From contig JBGTKH010000193.1 of NCBI GenBank assembly GCA_041744735.1, forward strand, positions 1-13,331: a stretch of DNA of 13,331 bases, given 5' to 3'. The notes under the pieces were generated by a model. It searched no databases, was not told where the DNA came from, and saw only the letters and a list, made by a program, of their open reading frames with translations. Numbering within the stretch: the stretch's first letter is position 1; the number at the start of each line of letters is the position of its first letter. This document shows, in pieces, positions 1-7,208 of this stretch. The stretch comes from JBGTKH01 sp041744735 (GTDB taxonomy: Bacteria; Planctomycetota; Planctomycetia; Pirellulales; Pirellulaceae). The translations under genes were made by a program, and so were the position numbers.

Positions 1-547
1 GGGCGAGTTTTGACAAGGCGTCGAATAGATCGGGAACGATTTGAGAATGTTCGATGATCGCAACGTGAACCGGTGGCAGCAGCGAAGTGACGCGCTCTTG
101 GCCGGGGCGCGAACAGACCATCAGCGTACCCGTCTCGGCGATCGCCACGTCGGCGCTCGAAATGCCAATGCCCGCGGCCAGCACAAGTGACCGCCGCTCG
201 GCTTCGCTCAACTTTGCCAGCGTGTCATAGCGGTGCATGACAATCCCAGCAGCGGCCAGCAAATCGGCAACACCAAGACGCTCCAGCACTGCATGCTGCC
301 AGCAGAGGGCGCTGGCGGGCTCGTAGAGGTTGAGCAGTGACTGCAATACCTGTCGCGCTGCATCGCGGCCATCGACCACATGGGCGACTCCGCCAACCGC
401 TTCCACTTCCGCCGCCATCGCCGCGCCGAGATCGCCCGACGCGCCGACGTAACCGGTGCCGGCCGGCACGTCGTGAAGATGCACGCGATACGCGCGTCCC
501 ATCTGCGCTGCGTCGCGAACGCGAGTTAGAAATGATTCACGGCTCAT
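1..547 (-). CDS. lutC: LutC/YkgG-type LUD-domain protein, 3' end beyond the window
   Basis: Partial gene: 182 codons are open from the ATG at 547-545 to the left edge, and the C-terminus is missing. LutC is the small LUD-domain subunit of the LutABC L-lactate oxidation system, a cytoplasmic complex that makes pyruvate. Visible family marks are the segment DVAIAETGTL followed by a basic, Gly-containing stretch and LLPPVHVAII, the same pattern that LutB carries (NFAVAETGTI, then TTLPKVHIAV). The start is the first Met of the frame and gives MSRESFLTRVRDA, typical of the family. The gene follows lutB on the same strand, but 168 bp of heptameric repeats separate them. Normally the two genes are nearly adjacent. 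Assignment is firm; only the truncation by the window limits it. Confidence 0.88.
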   Translation of the reverse strand, partial: MSRESFLTRVRDAAQMGRAYRVHLHDVPAGTGYVGASGDLGAAMAAEVEAVGGVAHVVDGRDAARQVLQSLLNLYEPASALCWQHAVLERLGVADLLAAAGIVMHRYDTLAKLSEAERRSLVLAAGIGISSADVAIAETGTLMVCSRPGQERVTSLLPPVHVAIIEHSQIVPDLFDALSKLA

Positions 548-575
548 GGTATTTAATCCCGGTCCTCGTTCCTTG

Positions 576-719
576 CGGCGAGAGTCAGTTGTCAGTAGTC
601 AGTGGTCAGTTGCCGTACGGCGAGAGTCAGTTGTCAGTAGTCAGTGGTCAGTTGCCGTACTTGAAACCACCGACCTCATGCAACTGACCACTGACCACTG
701 ACTACTGACTACTGACTAC
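576..719. repeat. Heptameric GTCAGNN repeats, tandem then inverted, between lutB and lutC
   Basis: A 42-bp unit occurs twice in tandem (576-617 and 618-659). Each contains consecutive heptamers GTCAGTT, GTCAGTA, GTCAGTG, GTCAGTT. After a spacer of about 20 bp, the complementary heptamers run the other way at 681-719 (CAACTGACC then CTGACTACTGACTAC). The two halves can pair into a long hairpin of roughly 30 bp. The TAG stop codon of lutB (718-716) is made by the right-hand repeat. Short heptameric repeats of this style occur in the intergenic regions of several bacterial groups. The hairpin could attenuate or process the lut transcript between lutB and lutC; that is inference. Confidence 0.85.
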
Positions 720-2146
720 TTCCGCCCATCCCGCCGCCACCAATCGCGAAACCGTTCCGGCGACGGCGCGGGGAAATCTCGCGACTTCGTCCAGCCGCCT
801 AGTTTTCCGGGCAGGCGGCGGAGCCAGCGGTTGCGGCGTTTCCAGCGGCCGATAGTGCGCGTGGCGAGCCACGTGGACCAGCGGTACAACCGCGGGCTGC
901 GCACGGTGCGTGCCCAGAGTTTATAGGCCAACGATTCCAAGCGGTTCTGCTGGCTCGGTTCGTGATGCAATTGCTCGCGCAGCTTGACCAACATTTCGGG
1001 AATCTGAATCTTCACGGGACACGCCGCCTGACATGCGCCGCACAGGCTCGACGCGTGCGGCAAGTGATGATTGGCGCTCAGCCCGTCGTACAACGGCGTC
1101 AGCACGGCTCCGATCGGTCCTGCGTACACGCCGCCGTATGCATGGCCGCCGATGCTGCGATAGATCGGGCAGGCATTCAAACACGCGCCGCAACGGATGC
1201 AGAACAAGCTCTCGCGCAGCGGGCCGCCCAGAATTCGGCTGCGGCCGTTGTCCAGAATGACCAGATGAAACTCTTCGGGGCCGTCCAATTCGCCGTCGCG
1301 GCGCGGGCCGGTTACCAGTGAAGTGTAGACCGACAACTTCTGTCCGGTCGCCGCGCGGGCCAGCACTTTCAGAAAGAACGGCAGGTCCGCCAGCTTGGGG
1401 ATCACTTTCTCCATCCCCATGACGGCAATGTGCACCTTGGGCAGCGTCGTCGTCAGTCGTGCGTTGCCTTCGTTCGAGATCAGCACGATGGTGCCGGTTT
1501 CCGCCACGGCGAAGTTTACGCCCGTGATGCCAACCTCAGCTACGGCGAAACGCGAACGCAGCGTACGGCGAGCGAACGCGGCCAGCGCCTCGCGGTCGTG
1601 GGGCAACGGCTCGCCGGCCGGGACACTGAGAATCTCCGCCACGTCATCCTTCGACAAATGCAGCGCCGGCCCGACGATGTGCGACGGCCGATGTCCCGCG
1701 ACTTGGATGATGTACTCGCCGAAGTCCGTTTCGACCGTTTCAATGCCCGCTTTCTCCAGCGCCTTGTTCAGATGAATCTCTTCGCTGGTCATCGACTTGG
1801 ATTTGACGACCTTCGTTGCACCGCGGGCTTGGATGATGTCCAAGATCGCGCGACATGCTGCATCGCTGTCGTCGGCCCAATAGACATGGCCGCCGAGCCG
1901 CAGGACGCTGGCTTCGAGCGTCTCCAGATGCTTGTCCAACTCGGCCAGCGTCGCGTCTTTAATCGCACGGGCCTGTTCGCGAATCAGTTCGGAATTGGGC
2001 AGCGCCGCCCAGGCTTGTCGATTCCTGACCCCCAACGTGTCGCCAAGCTGGCCGAGGATAACTTGCAGCTTGTTGTTGGCCAACGCCTGGGCCGAAGCAG
2101 CCAGGAACTCGTGGTGCTCCTGTCGCACGTAGTCGATCTTCGTCAT
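716..2146 (-). CDS. lutB: LutB: iron-sulfur LUD-domain subunit of L-lactate oxidation
   Basis: 476 aa. LutB is the iron-sulfur subunit of LutABC, which oxidises L-lactate to pyruvate in the cytoplasm. The N-terminal three fifths form the LUD domain, including VAEVGITGVNFAVAETGTI near residue 205. A ferredoxin-like part follows, with C316, C319, C322 and C326 (CIRCGACLNACP) and a second cluster at C369, C372 and C376 (CGACQAACP). The C-terminus GGWTKSRDFPAP is typical of LutB. I chose the ATG at 2146 because it overlaps the stop of the upstream membrane-protein gene as ATGA and has a GGA 7 nt ahead; an in-frame ATG at 2158 would add four residues. Length and motifs are complete. Translational coupling to the upstream gene is likely. 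Confidence 0.93.
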   Translation of the reverse strand: MTKIDYVRQEHHEFLAASAQALANNKLQVILGQLGDTLGVRNRQAWAALPNSELIREQARAIKDATLAELDKHLETLEASVLRLGGHVYWADDSDAACRAILDIIQARGATKVVKSKSMTSEEIHLNKALEKAGIETVETDFGEYIIQVAGHRPSHIVGPALHLSKDDVAEILSVPAGEPLPHDREALAAFARRTLRSRFAVAEVGITGVNFAVAETGTIVLISNEGNARLTTTLPKVHIAVMGMEKVIPKLADLPFFLKVLARAATGQKLSVYTSLVTGPRRDGELDGPEEFHLVILDNGRSRILGGPLRESLFCIRCGACLNACPIYRSIGGHAYGGVYAGPIGAVLTPLYDGLSANHHLPHASSLCGACQAACPVKIQIPEMLVKLREQLHHEPSQQNRLESLAYKLWARTVRSPRLYRWSTWLATRTIGRWKRRNRWLRRLPGKLGGWTKSRDFPAPSPERFRDWWRRDGRK

Positions 2147-2532
2147 GCATTCATCCAAAGCAGCAGAATCGTTACCAGCGGAGCGGCTCCGACCGTCACG
2201 GCGATAATTGTCACACCGCGCGGCGGCGGCACGATCCGGACTTTGTAAATCAGCGGCGCGAGCAGCAAGCAGAGCGTACCAGTCACGGCGGCGATAAACA
2301 ACATCAGCGCGGGCAAGGCGCGCGCTTCGACCGGCACGTGGCCGCGATTAGAGAGCCAGACGACGGCCCACAGGATCAGAGCAAGCACGTCGGCAACGAA
2401 TGTGGCCAGCATCGTCAGCATCCACGCGACGGTAACGGCGTCGGCCGCGCGGCTCTCCTGCGGCGCTCGGATTTTTGTTGAACCGCGTCGGCGTCCTTTC
2501 TTCCTGTCGTTTCTCTTCGTCTTGGCGGGCAT
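2143..2532 (-). CDS. Small three-helix membrane protein of unknown function
   Basis: 129 aa. I do not recognise the family. The first 28 residues are strongly basic (KTKRNDRKKGRRRG) and probably cytoplasmic. Three hydrophobic segments follow at about residues 33-60, 72-96 and 106-127, with a short PPPRG turn before the last. The stop codon overlaps the lutB start as ATGA, so the two genes are probably translated together, and this gene would be the first of the lutB-lutC transcript. A role in lactate uptake is conceivable but unsupported: three helices are too few for a known lactate permease. The ATG at 2532 has no clear Shine-Dalgarno sequence. Confidence 0.72.
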   Translation of the reverse strand: MPAKTKRNDRKKGRRRGSTKIRAPQESRAADAVTVAWMLTMLATFVADVLALILWAVVWLSNRGHVPVEARALPALMLFIAAVTGTLCLLLAPLIYKVRIVPPPRGVTIIAVTVGAAPLVTILLLWMNA

Positions 2533-2579
2533 TTCGGCATCTTATCCGCCGCGCGGAGAAAACACAGCCCGGCCGCTAC

Positions 2580-2647
2580 GTACGACGGCTCTCCGAAGCC
2601 GTCGAAATAGCAATCGCCCTCGGAGGGCTCTCGGAGGGCCAACCTAC
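2580..2647. repeat. Degenerate REPIN-like inverted pair
   Basis: The left part has a perfect 8-bp stem, CGACGGCT (2583-2590) with AGCCGTCG (2597-2604), around the loop CTCCGA, headed by GTAC instead of GTAG. The right part reads CGGAGGGCTCTCGGAGG and ends in CTAC (2644-2647), giving the GTA...CTAC frame seen in the better copies. The right arm forms only an imperfect hairpin, so this copy is decayed or belongs to another subfamily. Confidence 0.5.
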
Positions 2648-2660
2648 AGATTCGTCCCGT

Positions 2661-2778
2661 TTAATTGGACAGCGCACCTTGGCACTCCGTAGCCGGATTC
2701 GTGAGAATTCGGGCGATTTGCGTTATCCAGTGGACCGAAATCTCACGATTTCGGCTACAAGGTGCGCTGTCCAATTAA
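2661..2778. mobile_element. 118-bp composite palindrome: perfect 21-bp terminal inverted repeats around a REPIN core
   Basis: The ends (2661-2681 and 2758-2778) are perfect 21-bp inverted repeats beginning TTAATTGGACAG. Inside lies a REPIN-like core at 2689-2758. Its left arm is GTAG plus stem CCGGATTC/GAATTCGG with loop GTGA. Its right arm, read on the other strand, is GTAG plus CCGAAATC/GATTTCGG with loop GTGA. No coding capacity is present, so it is non-autonomous and would need a transposase elsewhere. The terminal TTAA could be a 4-bp target duplication, but because it is palindromic this cannot be told from part of the repeat. It is a close structural match to the units at 3398-3512, 7209-7328 and 12694-12804. 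Confidence 0.75.
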
Positions 2779-2908
2779 TACGGTCGCAACGAACATGCGA
2801 ATTGCGTTGGCGGCTGGTTTGCTCACGGGGCGGTATTGACCTAGAGTTCTTTGGAATCGCTGTTCGCGTATTTTCGGTTTGGTCTTCGTATCCAATTTGA
2901 GCTGTCAC

Positions 2909-3394
2909 GTGTCGCAATCGCAATTGGCAATCCAGCCGCCAGTCAGTTGGCAACCGCTTCAAGAGTCGCTGGCCGAGTTCCATGCGGAATTCGCCGGTTT
3001 GGAGCAGTTCGTCGACCGGCTGCTGGGCGAATTGGACTTGCTGCGCGGCCAGTTGCAGCAGAAGGCCGGCGAGTTGGCGCATGAGCGCAGCCGCTCGACG
3101 GAGTTGGCGGAACTGGTGGCCGAGCAGCGGCGCGAGGTGGCTCAGTACCAGCAGGAGAACAAACTCGAACTGCAACAACTGCGCGAATTGGTGGAGCGTC
3201 AAGCCGAACTCTTACGAGACGCGCCGCCGACTCGGCCGCGCGAGATTGCGGCCGTTGAAACAGCGCCAGAGCCGGACGTTGTGCATGCGAGTCAGGAAGT
3301 TCGGGATCCCGTTGTCAGCTCCGTCGTCGCGCAGTTTGCGAAGCTGCAGCACGACATGGCTCAGCGGCGAAAGACCAAAACCAGCGTGAATTAG
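2909..3394 (+). CDS. Coiled-coil protein, first gene of the FGE-like/GTPase cassette
   Basis: 161 aa from the GTG at 2909 (MSQSQLAIQPPVSW...); a TTG at 2879 would add ten residues but has no better ribosome site. I do not recognise a named family. Residues of about 15-110 are rich in Leu, Gln and Glu in heptad-like spacing (LEQFVDRLLGELDLLRGQLQ, then ELAELVAEQRREV and LQQLRELVERQAELL), indicating a long coiled coil and a scaffold or oligomerisation role. The C-terminal 50 residues are Pro/Glu-rich, then basic (QRRKTKTSVN). There is no signal peptide or membrane segment. Without the element at 3395-3520 its stop would lie 21 bp before the FGE-like gene, so the two probably formed one transcript. 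Confidence 0.75.
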   Translation: MSQSQLAIQPPVSWQPLQESLAEFHAEFAGLEQFVDRLLGELDLLRGQLQQKAGELAHERSRSTELAELVAEQRREVAQYQQENKLELQQLRELVERQAELLRDAPPTRPREIAAVETAPEPDVVHASQEVRDPVVSSVVAQFAKLQHDMAQRRKTKTSVN

Positions 3395-3397
3395 GAT

Positions 3398-3512
3398 CCG
3401 CGAAAAAATAACTTGTCGACTTAGCGGAACGGCGCAAGCCGTCCGGTGTCGCAAACCGGAGGGCTTGCGCCCTGCCGCTACTTTTCCAATTCATCAAGTT
3501 ATTTTTTCGCGG
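3398..3512. mobile_element. 115-bp composite palindrome with 18-bp inverted ends and a flanking 9-bp direct repeat
   Basis: The ends are perfect 18-bp inverted repeats, CCGCGAAAAAATAACTTG at 3398-3415 and its complement at 3495-3512. The core at 3421-3481 has two inverted hairpins. The left is TTAG plus CGG-A-ACGGC/GCCGT-CCG, and the right (other strand) is GTAG plus CGG-C-AGGGC/GCCCT-CCG. Both have GCAA loops and a one-base bulge at the same place. GTGAATTAG occurs at 3386-3394 and again at 3512-3520, bracketing the element as a likely target duplication, though three bases (GAT) lie between the left copy and the left end. The left copy contains the TAG stop of the coiled-coil gene. Confidence 0.75.
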
Positions 3513-3541
3513 TGAATTAGTTAGAACAGGCGCAGCGAACC

Positions 3542-4711
3542 ATGAGCGTGGCATCTCGAAGTACGATCGGCGGGCTATTCGGCGGGCTAGGTTCACTGGC
3601 AACCAAAGCCGGTGGACTTTTCGGCGGACGTCGACGGGCGGTTGCTTCACTCGCCGCGGCCGTTGACGCACAAACGTCCCATGCCGCACACGCGTCGTCA
3701 GCGCGCGAAAGCACGCCGGGCGTCTCCGATACGCACGCGCTGATTGAACAAATGCTGGCCCAAGGACGTTTCGCGTTGCTGTTGCGCGAGCAGATCATCG
3801 GCCATCTCACTCGCGATCAACTCGAACGCGCGGTGGTGGCTTTGGATGAACAAATGTCGCTGGTTCCGGACGGCGACGTTCTGGTGGGCGGGTGGCGATC
3901 CGAAGCGGACGGGCCGCGCGATCAACTAACACCGGCGGACCGTATCGTGCCTGTCGAGGCACTGTACCTGGACCGCTATCCAGTCACCAACCGGCAATAC
4001 CAACAATTCGTTGCGGCTGGCGGTTACGAGCAAATGGCGCTGTGGGATGCCGAGATTTGGCCCGGCATCCTGCAATTTGTGGATCGCAGCGGCGCGGCTG
4101 GTCCGCGGTCTTGGAGCGACGGCACTTTGCCGCGCGGGCAGGAAGAACATCCGGTTGTGGGAATCAGTTGGTACGAAGCGGCGGCGTACGCGCGGTGGGT
4201 CGGCAAGCGGCTGCCGACCGACGCCGAATGGATCAAAGCCGGAGCGTGGCCGGTCGCGTCTGCCGGTGCCCGGCCTCGGCAACGCCGCTATCCCTGGGGC
4301 GACACGATGGATCGGGCCTGTGCAAATCTCTGGGGATCGCGAGCTGCGGGGATCGTGCCGGTTGGCGAATATGCCGCCGGGGTCAGTGTCGGCGGTGTGT
4401 ATCAACTGATCGGTAACGTCTGGGAGTGGACGTACAGCGATTTCGCTCCGTGGGAAGTAGCCGCCGGCAGGCTGCAAGTCGAAGGGCCGATGAAGAGCGT
4501 CCGCGGCGGTGCGTTCGACACCTACTTTGATCACCAGTGCACCTGCCAGTTTCAAAGCGGCGACAGCCCGCTGGCTCGCAAGCACAACATCGGGTTTCGC
4601 TGTGCGATCGGCGCGTGCGATTTGGCGTCGGTGGCGGACAACATCAACAGCGGCGATGGCAACCGTGTGCCGGCGGGCGGCGAGGCATGTGTCGCGGAGG
4701 TGAGCGTATGA
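3542..4711 (+). CDS. SUMF1/FGE-sulfatase-fold protein
   Basis: 389 aa. The C-terminal two thirds (about 130-355) form a formylglycine-generating-enzyme (SUMF1) fold: LDRYPVTNRQYQQF, HPVVGISWYEAAAYARWVGKRLPTDAEW, YPWGD, GNVWEWT, SVRGGAF and GFRC. True FGE uses two cysteines five residues apart near the C-terminus. Here C335 sits at the second position, but the first is Asp330, with an extra Cys at 333, so ordinary sulfatase activation is doubtful. Residues 9-30 are a Gly/Leu/Phe-rich stretch holding GGLFGG twice, followed by an Ala-rich linker and a helical region (64-105). The domain may act as a binding module, as many bacterial FGE-fold proteins do. Its stop overlaps the GTPase start as ATGA, preceded by GGAGGTGA, so the pair is translationally coupled. 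Confidence 0.88.
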   Translation: MSVASRSTIGGLFGGLGSLATKAGGLFGGRRRAVASLAAAVDAQTSHAAHASSARESTPGVSDTHALIEQMLAQGRFALLLREQIIGHLTRDQLERAVVALDEQMSLVPDGDVLVGGWRSEADGPRDQLTPADRIVPVEALYLDRYPVTNRQYQQFVAAGGYEQMALWDAEIWPGILQFVDRSGAAGPRSWSDGTLPRGQEEHPVVGISWYEAAAYARWVGKRLPTDAEWIKAGAWPVASAGARPRQRRYPWGDTMDRACANLWGSRAAGIVPVGEYAAGVSVGGVYQLIGNVWEWTYSDFAPWEVAAGRLQVEGPMKSVRGGAFDTYFDHQCTCQFQSGDSPLARKHNIGFRCAIGACDLASVADNINSGDGNRVPAGGEACVAEVSV

Positions 4712-5613
4712 CACGCTGGGCAACTGTTTCGATGGACTCCTACCGCCTGGCAAAGTACGCCGTGCAAGTGCCATGCTATGTGTGCGAAAGCGGCAACACC
4801 TTCGACGCGGAACTCTGCCGTGATTGTTACGCACCGATGGCATTGGCTTATCAAGCCACGGCGCAAAAGGTTCATCCGCAGATGATCGCGGTCTTGGGAG
4901 CCGCCGGCGCGGGCAAGACAACCTATCTCGGGATACTGGCCGACATGCTGTCGCGGCGCGAAGACCGGATGCAATTCTGGGCGCGAGGCGCGTTTTCCGT
5001 GACGCTGCAACAAACGGCGATGGCGTCGTTGGCTCGTTGCGAATTTCCAGCGCCCACGCCGTGCAGGCCGGACCAGTGGAATTGGTTGCATTGCCAAGTG
5101 CGGCCGACTCGGCGGCGAGAAACGGAACTGATCATGCCCGATTTCGCGGGGGCCGCCGTCGAGCAAGAGATCGATCACCCCAACGCCTATCCGGTCATCC
5201 GACCGTATTTGACGCGCAGTGCCGGCGCGATCGTGTTGCTCGATGGTGCCGATTTGGAGAGCGGCGACCAGTCACAGGATTTCTTCGCCATGAAGCTCAT
5301 GAGCTACTTGTGCGAACTGGATGGGAACCCAAAGAAAGGCTGGCCTGCTCGCCCGGTTGCATTCGTGTTTACGAAAGCAGACGCGAGCAGCACGTGCCTT
5401 GACGATCCCACTGGCTACGCACAGAAGCGCACACCCGGCCTGTGGCGCCAATGCCAACAGCGACTGCGCCGGCACCAATTCTTCGCCGCCAGCGTAGTCG
5501 GCGCGTCGGCCTACGAAATACACCTCGGCATCCGCGTGTCCGTCCCGTTGCGCATCGAACCGCACGGCGTCGTCGAGCCGTTCGAGTGGCTGGTCGAGCA
5601 AGTTGCTCGATAG
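4708..5613 (+). CDS. Zinc-ribbon P-loop GTPase-like protein
   Basis: 301 aa. A zinc-ribbon-like knuckle lies at the N-terminus (C23, C26, C37, C40; CYVC then CRDC). A P-loop NTPase domain follows: Walker A GAAGAGKT at 64-71, a DxxG switch (DFAG) at 145-148, hydrophobic strand AIVLLDGAD near 174-182, and TKAD at 222-225 matching the guanine-specifying NKxD motif. AASVVGA near 260 is in the place of G5. These support GTP binding and hydrolysis. There is no membrane segment. The ATG overlaps the FGE-like stop and has a strong Shine-Dalgarno sequence, GGAGGTGA. I know no described pathway for this arrangement; a switch controlling the coiled-coil and FGE-like partners is inference. Confidence 0.85.
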   Translation: MTRWATVSMDSYRLAKYAVQVPCYVCESGNTFDAELCRDCYAPMALAYQATAQKVHPQMIAVLGAAGAGKTTYLGILADMLSRREDRMQFWARGAFSVTLQQTAMASLARCEFPAPTPCRPDQWNWLHCQVRPTRRRETELIMPDFAGAAVEQEIDHPNAYPVIRPYLTRSAGAIVLLDGADLESGDQSQDFFAMKLMSYLCELDGNPKKGWPARPVAFVFTKADASSTCLDDPTGYAQKRTPGLWRQCQQRLRRHQFFAASVVGASAYEIHLGIRVSVPLRIEPHGVVEPFEWLVEQVAR

Positions 5614-5629
5614 CGCAAGTGCCGTGTGC

Positions 5630-5683
5630 GTAGCCGAAGTCGTGAGACTTCGGCGTTGACTGAAGTCTCACGACTTCAGCTAC
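5630..5683. repeat. REPIN-like inverted hairpin pair downstream of the GTPase gene
   Basis: The left arm is GTAG plus stem CCGAAGTC/GACTTCGG with loop GTGA. The right arm, read on the other strand, is GTAG plus CTGAAGTC/GACTTCAG with the same loop. Only six bases separate the arms, so the whole can also fold as one long hairpin. It lies 17 bp after the GTPase stop and may act as a terminator or transcript stabiliser. Outside it, GCGCAAGTGCCG on the left and GGTGCTTCCGC on the right are weakly complementary, perhaps remains of outer arms like those of the larger units. Confidence 0.8.
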
Positions 5684-5773
5684 CGGTGCTTCCGCCATTT
5701 TCTAGCTGGCGCCCGCAGGTCTTGAACTTGCCCTCGCCAATTCGTAAGTTTGTTCGACGAGCAACACGCCAAT

Positions 5774-5808
5774 CTCTGACCCCTGACCTCTGACCCCTGA
5801 CCTCTCCC
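5774..5808. repeat. Heptameric repeat array just before the MATE start
   Basis: A 14-bp unit, CTCTGACCCCTGAC, occurs twice (5774-5787 and 5788-5801), followed by a partial CTCTCCC. On the other strand these are heptamers GTCAGGG and GTCAGAG, the same GTCAGNN pattern as the lutB-lutC repeats. The array ends where the TTG start codon of the MATE gene begins and leaves no room for a Shine-Dalgarno sequence. Confidence 0.75.
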
Positions 5809-7206
5809 TTGTCCACACCGCTCACGACATCCCCCGGAACACTGCGGCCGATGTTGCGGCTGGCGACGCCGGTGATGCTCGAAGAGTTGCTGAACTTGCT
5901 GGTCGGCTATACCGATTGGTGGCTGACGGGGCATTACCTCGAAGGCCCGTCGTACAAAGCGGCGATGGGACTGATGGCGTATGTGATGTGGATGTTGCCG
6001 GCGTTGTTTGCTTCAGTGGCGATCGGTGCGCTGGCTTTGACTTCGCGATTCATTGGCGCGGGGGACCGCAGCAGCGCGCGGCGGGTGATCGGCCAAGCGA
6101 TGCTCATGGGCATCGCCGTCGCCGCACTGGCCACGTTGGCGGCCGTCTTGTTCGGCGAGCGATTCGTCGCGGCCATGCAGTTGAAAGCGGACTCGGCCCC
6201 GCTGGCTGTCGCGTACTTGTGGATTCTGATCCCGGCCATCCCGGCAATCATGGTCGAGCAAGTCACGATCGCTTGTCTGCGCGGTGCCGGGGATACGGTC
6301 AGCGGACTGGTTGCGAAGACCATTGTTAATGTGGTGAATGTGATACTTAGCGTCGCGTTGGTCACCGGCTGGGGGCCGTTTCCCAATCTCGGCTGGCAAG
6401 GTTTGGCGATCGGCACATCGTGTGGACACGCGGTTGGCGCGATGATCTTGCTGGGAGTATTGATTCGCGGCCGGGCCGGTTTGCAATTGCGGCTGGGAAG
6501 CATGCGGCCGGACGGCCAACTCATGCGCCGGCTGCTGCGGGTGGGTATTCCCGGCGGAGCGGATACGCTGCTGATTCTAACTTGTCACCTGATCTATGCG
6601 GCAATCATCAACGCTTCGGGCACGCTCGACGCGGCCGCGCACGGACTGGGCATACAGATCGAAGCTTTGGCGTATCTGCCCGGCTCGGCGTTTCACGTGG
6701 CTGCGGCGACCATGGCGGGCCAGTATTTGGGAGCGGGCGACGAACCGCGAGCCGTTCGCGGCGTGCTCACGGCGTGTCTGGTCGGCGGCGGCATCATGAC
6801 CGGGGCCGGCTTGTTGTTCTTCTTCGGCGGCGAGTGGCTGACATCGTTCTTTACCGGCACGACGGAATCCGAAACCGCGCAGCTCACCACGCGGCTGCTG
6901 AAGATCGTGGCCGTGTCCGAGCCGTTTCTGGCTGTGGCAATGGTACTGACCGGGGCACTGCGCGGCTCGGGCGACACGCGCTGGCCGCTGCTGATCACGC
7001 TGATCGGCCTGGTCGGCGTGCGCATCCCGGTTGCCTGTTTGCTGGCTTGGGATGAAATCGCCATACCCATGACAACAATATCACTGACAGGCTACGGCTT
7101 GGGCGTGGTCGGTGCGTGGTATGCCATGGTCACCGACGTCGTACTCCGCAGCATGCTGGTCACGTGCCGCTTCTTTCACGGCGGCTGGAAGCGGATCAAA
7201 GTCTGA
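5809..7206 (+). CDS. MATE-family multidrug/cation antiporter
   Basis: 465 aa, 12 predicted transmembrane segments in two homologous halves, matching the size of NorM/DinF-type exporters, which drive organic cations out with Na+ or H+. The first helix region is LATPVMLEELLNLLVGYTDWWLTGH, and the paired internal motifs CLRGAGDT (near residue 160) and ALRGSGDT (near 385) mark the duplicated halves. The frame opens with TTG at 5809. An in-frame ATG at 5851 would remove 14 residues and still keep helix 1. Neither has a good Shine-Dalgarno sequence, so the start is uncertain. The gene is convergent with lutA, with only a palindromic element between them. It sits 195 bp from the GTPase gene and is probably transcribed independently. 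Confidence 0.9.
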   Translation: MSTPLTTSPGTLRPMLRLATPVMLEELLNLLVGYTDWWLTGHYLEGPSYKAAMGLMAYVMWMLPALFASVAIGALALTSRFIGAGDRSSARRVIGQAMLMGIAVAALATLAAVLFGERFVAAMQLKADSAPLAVAYLWILIPAIPAIMVEQVTIACLRGAGDTVSGLVAKTIVNVVNVILSVALVTGWGPFPNLGWQGLAIGTSCGHAVGAMILLGVLIRGRAGLQLRLGSMRPDGQLMRRLLRVGIPGGADTLLILTCHLIYAAIINASGTLDAAAHGLGIQIEALAYLPGSAFHVAAATMAGQYLGAGDEPRAVRGVLTACLVGGGIMTGAGLLFFFGGEWLTSFFTGTTESETAQLTTRLLKIVAVSEPFLAVAMVLTGALRGSGDTRWPLLITLIGLVGVRIPVACLLAWDEIAIPMTTISLTGYGLGVVGAWYAMVTDVVLRSMLVTCRFFHGGWKRIKV

Positions 7207-7208
7207 CG

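Larger units (their letters stand above)
2533..2908. other. Intergenic region between divergent genes, mostly palindromic elements
   Basis: About 375 bp separate the start of the minus-strand membrane-protein gene from the plus-strand coiled-coil gene. The first 250 bp hold a degenerate REPIN-like pair (2580-2647) and a 118-bp composite palindrome (2661-2778). The remaining 130 bp hold no gene I can support. TTGACC at 2836-2841 resembles a -35 box, but no convincing -10 follows. Promoters for both directions must lie here unless the genes are read from further away. Confidence 0.6.

Noticed and set aside
576..719. Possible CRISPR array
   Set aside because: The units are short heptamers without unique spacers, and the second half is inverted. 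No cas genes are nearby.
1430..2248. 272-codon plus-strand open frame opposite lutB
   Set aside because: Antisense to lutB, with composition typical of a reverse-strand shadow.
2836..2870. TTGACC as a promoter for the coiled-coil gene
   Set aside because: No -10 box at the right distance. A six-base match alone is not evidence.
3926..4921. 331-codon minus-strand open frame across the FGE-like and GTPase genes
   Set aside because: It crosses two genes with clear domains and coupled translation, and its own translation is Arg/Pro-rich without domains.
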